Shown piece after piece: positions 39,050 to 46,229 of a stretch of DNA of 64,000 nt; positions within the stretch are counted from its first letter, which is position 1, and each line of letters begins with the position of its first letter. Origin of the DNA: Priestia megaterium (GTDB lineage Bacteria > Bacillota > Bacilli > Bacillales > Bacillaceae_H); the NCBI GenBank assembly GCA_008180335.1, contig VTEF01000005.1:248001-312000 (forward strand), written 5' to 3'. A program made the translations under genes and the position numbers. The notes under the pieces were generated by a model. That model searched no databases and was not told where the DNA came from. It saw only the letters and a program-made list of their open reading frames with translations.

Positions 39050-39210
39050 ACTCATCGATCAGTGAAACTTTATCCGACTCTTAACACCATAGTAAGATTC
39101 CTCTCTCAAAATGCTAAGAGAGCAAGATCGCGGATTCCGATTGATTCAACTAACCACCAGTTAGGGATGAATCCCTACTGGCGGAAGTCTCACTTTATTC
39201 ATTTCCATTG
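39050..39210. repeat. Dispersed intergenic repeat, copy F, between rocA and rocD
   Basis: The left end holds GATCAGTGAAACTTTATCC (39057-39075). The right end, on the minus strand, reads AATAAAGTGAGACTTCCGCC and then a hairpin of CCAG-T-TAGGGA with TCCCTA-CTGG (39167-39181). TAAGATTCC and CTCTC/GAGAG words lie between. It resembles copies A-E and sits in a transcribed spacer inside the operon. Confidence 0.55.
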
Positions 39211-39237
39211 GTCAATGAAGTCTATACTTACTTTGTT

Positions 39238-40785
39238 TTAAAACATTTCAGATGTTGTTTTTGCTTGCATGTGAAGAAGTAAATAATCTGGTCCGCCCGC
39301 TTTTGAATCTGTTCCAGACATATTAAATCCACCAAATGGCTGATAACCAACAATTGCACCTGTACAACCACGATTAAAATATAAATTTCCTACATGGAAC
39401 TCTTCACGAGCGCGTTCAATATGCTCACGGTTCTTTGATAAAAGAGCCCCTGTTAATCCATAATCTGTATTATTTGCAATCTTTAACATATGATCAAAAT
39501 CACGTGCTTTGCAAACCGCAACGACAGGTCCAAAAATTTCTTCTTGCATCAGGCGTGCTTTTTCATCAACATTTGCAAAAATAGTTGGTTGAACAAAGAA
39601 ACCTTTTGAATCGTCTCCTTCTCCTCCTACCATTAATTCGCCTTCTTGCTTTCCGATTTCAATGTAACTCATAATTTTATCAAAAGAAGCTTGATGAATG
39701 ACAGGTCCCATGTACGTAGTTGAATCTTCAGGATTTCCAACTTTTAATGTTTTTGTTAATGCAACAGCTTTTTCTAGTACTTCATCATATACATCTTGGT
39801 GAATAACTGCTCTAGAACCTGCTGAACACTTTTGACCTGAAAAACCAAATGCTGAGTATACAATCGAAGAAGCTGCTAAGTCTAAATCAGCATCCTTATC
39901 AACAAGAACAGTATCTTTTCCACCCATCTCAGCAATAACACGCTTCAACCAAATTTGACCCGGTTGCACTTTAGCAGCACGCTCATAAATTCGGCAACCT
40001 ACCTCACGTGATCCTGTAAATGAAATAAAACGTGTTTTTGGATGTTCAACTAAATAATCTCCGATTTCTGATCCTTTACCAGGAACGAAGTTTAGTACGC
40101 CATTTGGAAGGCCTGCTTCTTCCATTAATTCCACAAACTTTGCTGCAATCACAGGAGTCGCATCAGCAGGTTTTAACAAAATTGTGTTTCCAGTTACAAT
40201 AGCTGCTATCGCTGTACCAGCCATAATTGCAAGAGGGAAGTTAAATGGTGAAATAATAATGCCGACACCTAATGGAACATAATTATATTGGTTATACTCA
40301 CCTACTCGGCTATTGACAGGAACACCTTTTTTGATTTCAAGCATTTGACGTGCATAGTACTCAATAAAATCAATTGCCTCTGCTGTATCAGCATCTGCTT
40401 CATTCCATGGCTTACCAGCTTCTTTTACGAGGTAGCTTGAAAATTCATGTTTTCTGCGGCGCATAATAGCTGCAGCACGGAATAAAATATTAGCACGATG
40501 CTCTGGTGTCCATTTTTTCCATGATTCAAAAGCATGTAAGGCAGCTTGCATTGCTTTTTCTGCAAGGTCTTGATTTGCTAATGAAACACTACCAATAACT
40601 TCTTCTTTATTAGCAGGATTAACCGATATCGTCTTTTGTTCTGTTTCAATGCGCTCACCATTAATAATAAGCGGATAGTGTTTACCTAGCTGTGTATTAA
40701 CATAAGATAAAGATTTTTCGAACAATTCTTTATTCTTTTCATCCTTAAAATTTGTAAATGGCTCATGAGAATATGCTAACACCAT
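39238..40785 (-). CDS. rocA: 1-pyrroline-5-carboxylate dehydrogenase RocA
   Basis: A 515-residue aldehyde dehydrogenase oxidising P5C/glutamate semialdehyde to glutamate with NAD. The general base Glu in AEMGGKD, catalytic Cys in [13 protein letters not shown] and [12 protein letters not shown] near the N-terminus identify the RocA/PruA group. AGGAGG lies about nine bases before the ATG. It is first in a rocA-rocD-rocB-rocE unit and is preceded, 46-62 bases upstream of the ATG, by a perfect sigma-54 promoter. Confidence 0.95.
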   Translation of the reverse strand: MVLAYSHEPFTNFKDEKNKELFEKSLSYVNTQLGKHYPLIINGERIETEQKTISVNPANKEEVIGSVSLANQDLAEKAMQAALHAFESWKKWTPEHRANILFRAAAIMRRRKHEFSSYLVKEAGKPWNEADADTAEAIDFIEYYARQMLEIKKGVPVNSRVGEYNQYNYVPLGVGIIISPFNFPLAIMAGTAIAAIVTGNTILLKPADATPVIAAKFVELMEEAGLPNGVLNFVPGKGSEIGDYLVEHPKTRFISFTGSREVGCRIYERAAKVQPGQIWLKRVIAEMGGKDTVLVDKDADLDLAASSIVYSAFGFSGQKCSAGSRAVIHQDVYDEVLEKAVALTKTLKVGNPEDSTTYMGPVIHQASFDKIMSYIEIGKQEGELMVGGEGDDSKGFFVQPTIFANVDEKARLMQEEIFGPVVAVCKARDFDHMLKIANNTDYGLTGALLSKNREHIERAREEFHVGNLYFNRGCTGAIVGYQPFGGFNMSGTDSKAGGPDYLLLHMQAKTTSEMF

Positions 40786-40830
40786 GTGTCTACCTCCTAA
40801 TGTGTATATGTATTGTCACTTAATATCTAT

Positions 40831-40847
40831 TGCAAGATTTGTGCCAA
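40831..40847 (-). promoter_or_regulatory. Sigma-54 (SigL) promoter of rocA
   Basis: On the minus strand TTGGCACAAATCTTGCA is a full match to TTGGCAC-N5-TTGCA, with the correct GG-N10-GC spacing, pointing at rocA. Confidence 0.94.
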
Positions 40848-40956
40848 CATTCTATTACTATGCAATTATCGTTGTCCAACTTCCATAAAACCAAGCAATT
40901 CCTTTAAAATCACGACTGTACAATAAAAACATAAGTATCATTTCAATCACCAAAAG

Positions 40957-41014
40957 TGCAAATTTTTTTATCATGCCAATTTATTAATCATTAAAACAGC
41001 AAATTTTTTTGGCA
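40957..41014. promoter_or_regulatory. Candidate RocR upstream activating sites at rocA
   Basis: TGCAAATTTTTTTA (40957-40970) and AGCAAATTTTTTTGGCA (40998-41014) repeat the GCAAATTTTTT word found upstream of rocG. They begin 110 bases upstream of the -24 element. Confidence 0.6.
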
Positions 41015-41206
41015 TTTTTATTTAAACAAACGTTTGATTAAATGAGTAAAACATGAATTAAATCGTTTTTCTTCCCTCACGTTCCTACATACTTATAACC
41101 TTCTATCATACCGATGGTTGTTCTAAAAACTGCGGCCGCCTATATCTCTGTTCTTATATTTGCTCGTTTGTTGCATTCTTTCTTCCTGAAAAGCTTAAAA
41201 TCGTAT

Positions 41207-41254
41207 AGTAAAGAGGCGGTGAAAACAACTATAGTTGCTTCCACCGCCTCTTTT
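41207..41254. terminator. Long hairpin terminator of the lacI-type gene
   Basis: AAAGAGGCGGTG and CACCGCCTCTTT pair, and the enclosed AACAACTATAGTTG extends the stem. The T run is better on the plus strand, yet only the minus-strand gene ends here. Confidence 0.8.
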
Positions 41255-41276
41255 TAGAAAAAGTGAAATTTGATTA

Positions 41277-42299
41277 CTATTTTATTTTTTTGCAAGACTG
41301 TCTTTGAACAATTTTATGTGGCACACGAATTTGTTCAGCAAAGAGGTGCGGCGTTTCAATTTGCTTAATTAAGCAACGTACAGCTTGATAGCCTAATTCG
41401 AAAATATTAATATCGACTGAAGTCAGTGCTGGTCTGGCCATTTCAGCAATTAAAACATTATTAAAACTAATAATAGACATATCTTCTGGCACTGAAATCC
41501 CCATTTCGCCTAATGTATTCAGCACTCCAAGCGCCATTAGATCATCTGCTACGACAAGGGCTGTTGGGCGCTCTTTTAACGTTAACAGCTCATGAACAGC
41601 TTCTTTCCCCCCTTCTTGCAAAAATTCTTCATGTATCACGTACTCATCTCGATATGGCAAATTGGCACTTTGTATCGCTTTATCATAACCGGTTAAGCGA
41701 TCAATCGTTACAACAAGCTGTAAACTTCCCCCAATAAATGCAATCCGCTCATGCCCTAGGTCCAATAAATATTCAGTCGCTTCTTTCCCTGCTTTGAAGT
41801 TATCATTATCAACATACGTAATGACGTCACTATGTTTGAATGGCTTTCCAACGACAACAAATGGCACATTATGTTCTTGCAAATAGGTTAATATCTGATC
41901 ATCAACTTTTGAATATAACAGTACTAAACCATCTACTCTTCGGCCCTGTACCATTTGAACCACTTCTGTAAAAATTTCTTCTTCAGTTTCACCTGTAGAC
42001 ATATAGATAGCCCGTTTCTTTTCATGAGCACCTGTGCTAATCCCTCTTAATACTTCCGGAAAGAATGGATTTTGAAAAACTTTATCAGCTGAACTCGGCA
42101 TAACTAATCCGATGGCTTCTGTTGTTTTATTTGCTAAGCTACGCGCGATTATATTCGGATGATACCCTAACTCTTCCATAGCTGAACGTACACGTTTCTT
42201 TGTTTTCTCACTAATACGTGAACTATCGGCAATTACACGTGATACTGTCGAAGGAGCTACTTTTGCTAAATTAGCAACATCTTTTATTGTGACACCCAT
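41277..42299 (-). CDS. LacI-family transcriptional regulator, MalR-like
   Basis: A 340-residue repressor. The N-terminal HTH TIKDVANLAKVAPSTVSRVI and hinge helix region (IIARSLANKTTEAIGLVMP) precede a periplasmic-binding-protein-like sugar domain with ALVVADDLMALGVL. Sequence style and its position next to a GH13 gene suggest a maltose/maltodextrin regulator (MalR), but no transport genes are in view. A TGATAACGTTAACA palindrome 85-98 bases upstream of the ATG may be an autoregulatory operator. Ligand unknown. Confidence 0.85.
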   Translation of the reverse strand: MGVTIKDVANLAKVAPSTVSRVIADSSRISEKTKKRVRSAMEELGYHPNIIARSLANKTTEAIGLVMPSSADKVFQNPFFPEVLRGISTGAHEKKRAIYMSTGETEEEIFTEVVQMVQGRRVDGLVLLYSKVDDQILTYLQEHNVPFVVVGKPFKHSDVITYVDNDNFKAGKEATEYLLDLGHERIAFIGGSLQLVVTIDRLTGYDKAIQSANLPYRDEYVIHEEFLQEGGKEAVHELLTLKERPTALVVADDLMALGVLNTLGEMGISVPEDMSIISFNNVLIAEMARPALTSVDINIFELGYQAVRCLIKQIETPHLFAEQIRVPHKIVQRQSCKKIK

Positions 42300-42384
42300 A
42301 TTATATTCTCCCTCTTTCTTTCATTATAAATTTGACTGCTTCACTAATATGCACATCACTATTACAAAATTATCCAAACATTTA

Positions 42385-42398
42385 TGATAACGTTAACA
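42385..42398. promoter_or_regulatory. LacI-type palindromic operator candidate
   Basis: TGATAACGTTAACA is a 14-bp near-perfect palindrome centred on CG, the format of LacI-family operators. It lies upstream of the lacI-type gene itself. Confidence 0.5.
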
Positions 42399-42492
42399 TC
42401 TTATTATATTAAACGGATAGTATCATTAAAAGTTTTAAATTCTATAATATTAATAATTATTCTTTATTATTATTCCGAAATATGCTTATCTG

Positions 42493-43971
42493 TCAATGGT
42501 CTATCTCGTTGTTTAGTTTTTTCTTTTTCCTAGAAGCCCTGTATATAAATAATCCAAAGCTAATATAAACAAAAGCTAACATACTAATATAGCCAATGTT
42601 TAACCCTGAGTCTTTCACTACCCGGTACACATTTGTCATCTCTGGTGTCAATATAATCTTGTATTTGCCATCTACAGAACGGATAATTTCTTCATTTAAC
42701 ATGCCTCTTAGTTCACTATTTGCGCCAACTTTTTCAGTAGAAACATTTAGCTCAGCTGTTTTATCGGTATTATTAATAGCAACAATCGTCGTTTCATCTT
42801 TGTATGTTCTCTTATAAATGGATGCTCCATGATCTTCAATCAGTAAATCTACCGTTCCTTTTCGTAACGAAGGCAGTTCTGTTCTTAATGCTGATATTTT
42901 TTTGATATAATCAATAATTTCTGGATTGGCCCGAAAGTCCATCATTCGATGGTTATCAGCTCCCTTACCGCCATCTAGCGCAATTTCAGTACCATAGTAC
43001 ACAACCGGAACAAAAGAAGTCGTATATAAATAAGAAAGAGCTTGTTTCGTTCGGGCACCTGGATGTTCATTTTTATTAAGAGCTTTTCTCGTAAATCGAA
43101 CAGTGCGTACATTGTCTAATGAATGCCCAATATTAAGGTTCTTTGCATCAATTGCTTGTTTGTAAACAGATTGCTGCGTCTGATTGGTTTGACTGAAAGT
43201 GTCTGAAATTAACTGAGACATCGATTGGCTAACAACTAAGTCTAATGGAGAATATGCTTTTAACTTGTTGTCTTTTATGCTCGCTGTTTCTCCTATCAAA
43301 TAAAACGATTGATGATTTCTTTTTAGCTCAGTTGAAAAGGTATGTAAAAAAGCTGAAGAAAGATGATCGATATCAGTTAAGTAATAGCCGTCTATATTGG
43401 TTTTACTTACCCACCACGCAGCAACATCCATTATATATATTTGTACTTCACGCTTAGACAGATTTAAGGAGAAATCCTTGTGATATTGATTCCTTTTAAT
43501 CCATTGTTCCTTCTCTTTTTCTGCTAGCCATGGATGCGTCGCACTCACAGTAAACGGAAACTCAAGTACCACTTTTATACCTCTCTTATGAGCTTCTTTC
43601 ACGAGGTATTTCATATCAGCGACCGTTCCAAGATGTGAATCTACTTTAAAATGATCAGTTACTGCATATCCGTGATATCCTTGCTTATCATTTTTCATAA
43701 TCGGTGTTAAACAAATGGTAGTAAAGCCCATGTCCTTTAAGTAATCTAACTTTTTAGCAACCCCTAGTAGATCTCCTCCGTAAAACCCTTCAGGATCATC
43801 ATAAACAACATCATAATCGTTTTGCTCATCCCCATTATAAAAGCGATTAACCATTAAATAGTAAATGGATTCATCTTTAATTGTTCGCTCTGAATCTGCT
43901 ATAGCCGCTTCTCCATTTTGCATTCCCATTAAAGCAAAGATAAGAAGAATGATAATCAACCTCCATCCCAC
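42493..43971 (-). CDS. Membrane-anchored GH13 alpha-amylase homologue, catalytic residues lost
   Basis: A 492-residue exported protein: signal peptide (~1-22), GH13 barrel (~35-370), beta domain, then a C-terminal membrane helix (~458-478) and basic tail RASRKKKK. It matches a bacillar family of surface-tethered amylases, and many structural motifs remain (GYHGYAVTDHFKVD, YYGTEIALDGG). However region I reads EFPFTV where DxxxNH is expected, region II GYYLT where GxRxD is expected (nucleophile Asp to Thr199), and region IV DNVRT instead of DNHDT (Asp to Arg289). Only acid/base Glu228 (IGET) remains. The start is GTG after GGGGAGGG. A carbohydrate-binding or regulatory role is plausible. Confidence 0.85.
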   Translation of the reverse strand: MGWRLIIILLIFALMGMQNGEAAIADSERTIKDESIYYLMVNRFYNGDEQNDYDVVYDDPEGFYGGDLLGVAKKLDYLKDMGFTTICLTPIMKNDKQGYHGYAVTDHFKVDSHLGTVADMKYLVKEAHKRGIKVVLEFPFTVSATHPWLAEKEKEQWIKRNQYHKDFSLNLSKREVQIYIMDVAAWWVSKTNIDGYYLTDIDHLSSAFLHTFSTELKRNHQSFYLIGETASIKDNKLKAYSPLDLVVSQSMSQLISDTFSQTNQTQQSVYKQAIDAKNLNIGHSLDNVRTVRFTRKALNKNEHPGARTKQALSYLYTTSFVPVVYYGTEIALDGGKGADNHRMMDFRANPEIIDYIKKISALRTELPSLRKGTVDLLIEDHGASIYKRTYKDETTIVAINNTDKTAELNVSTEKVGANSELRGMLNEEIIRSVDGKYKIILTPEMTNVYRVVKDSGLNIGYISMLAFVYISFGLFIYRASRKKKKLNNEIDH

Positions 43972-44079
43972 TCCGTCCCTCCCCTTTCAGACAAATTTTC
44001 CTATTACTAGATTATCGCTTTTACAATTAGAACGTCAACGCTTACAGAAACGCCATAATCATTTATTTGTATCCAAATA

Positions 44080-44120
44080 AAAAAGTAGTTCGGCAAATAT
44101 GTCATTTACCAAACTACTTT
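44080..44120 (-). terminator. Terminator of glnK-amtB
   Basis: AAAGTAGTT..GG and CC..AACTACTTT pair with two mismatches about 75 bases past the amtB stop; six T residues follow on the minus strand. Confidence 0.8.
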
Positions 44121-44196
44121 ATGTTGCATGCAACATGGAAAACACCTGTTAACAAATAGCGAGTTTCACCAATGTTAATCCAATTCTCTATGAATC

Positions 44197-45594
44197 TTAT
44201 ATAGTTTCATTAACATTGCTACTCATTTTTTCTGAAGACTTGCCTACACTATTTAATCGATCAATTAATCCTAATCCGAATTCCGGACTAACTTCACCGC
44301 TTCCCTTCGATAATAAATTTTCGCGGAATTCATATGCCGATGAACCATGCTCAGCAAAGTCTAAACCAGAAATTTCTTCTTCTCTTGATACACGAATTGA
44401 AGAAAATCGAGTTAAAATGAATAAAAGGACTGCTACGGTTCCCATTGTCCAAACCATTACTGCTAACACGCCAATTGCTTGAACTCCCAATAATTGAGCG
44501 CCTCCACCATAGAAAAGCCCATTTGCTGTATCAAATAAACCAACTGCTAATGTTCCCCAAATTCCGCATACACCGTGAACTGTAATAGCGCCAACAGGGT
44601 CATCTAATTTCATTTTACTGTCGATAAATTGAACTGCTTCGACTAAAATAACACCTGAGATTAGTCCAATAATAATTGCTCCTAGAATAGATACATTAGC
44701 TGTGCCTGCTGTAATTCCTACTAAGCCTGCTAGCGCACCGTTTAATGTTAAACTTGCATCAATGCGCTTATAACGCATTTTTGTGTACACCGCTGAAGAT
44801 AAAACGCCGCATGACGCTGACATTAAAGTCGTTGCAATAATAACTGGTACGAGTGAAGGGTCAGCAGCTAAAGTGCTTCCACCATTAAAGCCAAACCACC
44901 CGAACCATAAAATAAACACACCTAGTGCACCTAGTGGAATATTGTGGCCTTGAATCGCATTTACTTTTCCGTCTTTACCATATTTACCAAGGCGCGCTCC
45001 TAAGAATGTCACCGCTACAACTGCACCTAATGCACCTGTTAAATGAACAACTGTTGATCCGGCAAAGTCAACAAAGCCTAATTCCGATAACCAGCCTCCG
45101 CCCCAAACCCAGTGGCCTACTACCGGGTAGATTACCGCTATCATCGCGACGGTTAGCATCATATAACTAGACAACTTCATTCGTTCTGCCACTGCACCTG
45201 AAATGATTGTTGCACATGTAGCCGCAAAAACAATTTGAAAAACGAAAAAGCTCATTTGATCATTCTGTCCGTTTAAGAAAAAGCCGCTGGATCCAATAAA
45301 TCCGCCTTTGGAGTTTCCAAACATAAGAGCAAATCCGATGACAAAATATAATACAGATGAAATAGCAACTGTTAACATATTTTTCATTAGAATATTTAAA
45401 GCATTTTTAGAGCGTGTAAAACCGGTTTCTACCATAGCAAAACCAGCATGCATTAAAAATACCAAGACAGCTCCAAACATCACCCACATCATATCAATAG
45501 AAGCACTAACCGATTCAACGGTAGGGTCTGCTGCATACGCAGTGGTAGCACTTAATAAACCGACTGTTAAAGCTGCACTAACTTTCTTTTTCAT
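44197..45594 (-). CDS. amtB: Ammonium transporter AmtB
   Basis: A 465-residue Amt-family channel with a cleavable-looking signal peptide (MKKKVSAALTVGLLSATTAYA) and eleven membrane helices. Family motifs include MHAGFAMVETGFTRSKNALNI, twin-His region VDFAGSTVVHLTGALGA, and DDPVGAITVHGVCGIWGTLAVG. Residues ~405-465 form a long cytoplasmic tail. It admits ammonia when nitrogen is scarce and is gated by GlnK. The signal-bearing form with a long tail differs from B. subtilis NrgA. It follows glnK by 31 bases, the reverse of the B. subtilis order. Confidence 0.92.
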   Translation of the reverse strand: MKKKVSAALTVGLLSATTAYAADPTVESVSASIDMMWVMFGAVLVFLMHAGFAMVETGFTRSKNALNILMKNMLTVAISSVLYFVIGFALMFGNSKGGFIGSSGFFLNGQNDQMSFFVFQIVFAATCATIISGAVAERMKLSSYMMLTVAMIAVIYPVVGHWVWGGGWLSELGFVDFAGSTVVHLTGALGAVVAVTFLGARLGKYGKDGKVNAIQGHNIPLGALGVFILWFGWFGFNGGSTLAADPSLVPVIIATTLMSASCGVLSSAVYTKMRYKRIDASLTLNGALAGLVGITAGTANVSILGAIIIGLISGVILVEAVQFIDSKMKLDDPVGAITVHGVCGIWGTLAVGLFDTANGLFYGGGAQLLGVQAIGVLAVMVWTMGTVAVLLFILTRFSSIRVSREEEISGLDFAEHGSSAYEFRENLLSKGSGEVSPEFGLGLIDRLNSVGKSSEKMSSNVNETI

Positions 45595-45625
45595 GTACTC
45601 CTCATCCTTTCGTTCTTTTCATTTA

Positions 45626-45967
45626 TTATAGAATTGCTTGCAATCCAGCTTCTCCCGTTCGAATACGCACCGCATCTTCTACTGAATAAACAAAAATCTT
45701 CCCATCACCAATTTGATTCGTTGAGCATGTTGATTGGACAATTTTAATGATTTCATCTACATGTTCTGCCTCGACAATCATTTCTACTTTCACTTTTGGC
45801 ACCAATTTAATTTCAAAGCTTTGGCCTCTAAATAAACCTTGCTCTCCTTTTTGCTGTCCGCAACCTGCTACTTCGGAAACGGTTAAACCGTTAATCCCGA
45901 CTTCTTCTAACTTCTCACGTAACGACTGAAACTTTTCTGGACGGATAATTGCTTCGACCTTCTTCAT
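45626..45967 (-). CDS. glnK: PII signalling protein GlnK lacking Tyr51
   Basis: A 113-residue PII trimer subunit that senses ATP/ADP and 2-oxoglutarate and blocks AmtB. Signatures are VSEVAGCGQQKG before the T-loop and STNQIGDGKIFVYSVEDAVRIRTGE at the C-terminus. In the T-loop (LFRGQSFE) both tyrosines 46 and 51 are Phe, so the Tyr51 modified by uridylylation or adenylylation in other bacteria is missing. GGGGG precedes the ATG by seven bases. A TnrA/GlnR-type box lies 21 bases upstream. Confidence 0.92.
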   Translation of the reverse strand: MKKVEAIIRPEKFQSLREKLEEVGINGLTVSEVAGCGQQKGEQGLFRGQSFEIKLVPKVKVEMIVEAEHVDEIIKIVQSTCSTNQIGDGKIFVYSVEDAVRIRTGEAGLQAIL

Positions 45968-45987
45968 TTTAGTTCCCCCTGTTTACA

Positions 45988-46004
45988 TGTAAGATTTTAT
46001 TACA
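45988..46004. promoter_or_regulatory. TnrA/GlnR box upstream of glnK
   Basis: TGTAAGATTTTATTACA is a full match to TGTNANAWWWTNTNACA. It starts 21 bases upstream of the glnK ATG, closer than expected for an activator, and so may act as a repressor site. A weaker half-match (TGTTATGATTAATATCA) starts at 46009. Confidence 0.75.
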
Positions 46005-46173
46005 TTCTGTGTTATGATTAATATCATATGATGAATTTTCTAAAAATTCAAGTTAATTTATAATAAAAATATATATTTTTTTGAAAAACACAAAATGTAA
46101 GCGGAAACAAATAGACTTTCAAGCAAAATGATTAGCTGACTTACTGATAGATGTATTTTTTGTCTAGTTATGT

Positions 46174-46229
46174 ATAAAAAACAGCGTGAAAGAGCCTGTT
46201 TCCTCATAATAGGAAATAGACTCTTTCAC
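46174..46229 (-). terminator. Terminator of asnO
   Basis: GTGAAAGAG..TTTCCT pairs with AGGAAA..CTCTTTCAC directly at the stop codon; the minus-strand tail contains TTTTTT. Confidence 0.9.

Larger units (their letters stand above)
40786..41276. other. Regulatory region upstream of rocA and lacI-type gene tail
   Basis: It contains the sigma-54 promoter (40831-40847), two RocR-like sites (40957-41014) and the lacI terminator (41207-41254). The 190 bases between 41015 and 41206 show nothing convincing; a 17-codon minus-strand frame there is too short to support. Confidence 0.55.

Noticed and set aside
41140-41206. 17-codon minus-strand frame near the lacI terminator with a weak AGGAAG site
   Set aside because: Too short to separate from chance; no family match.
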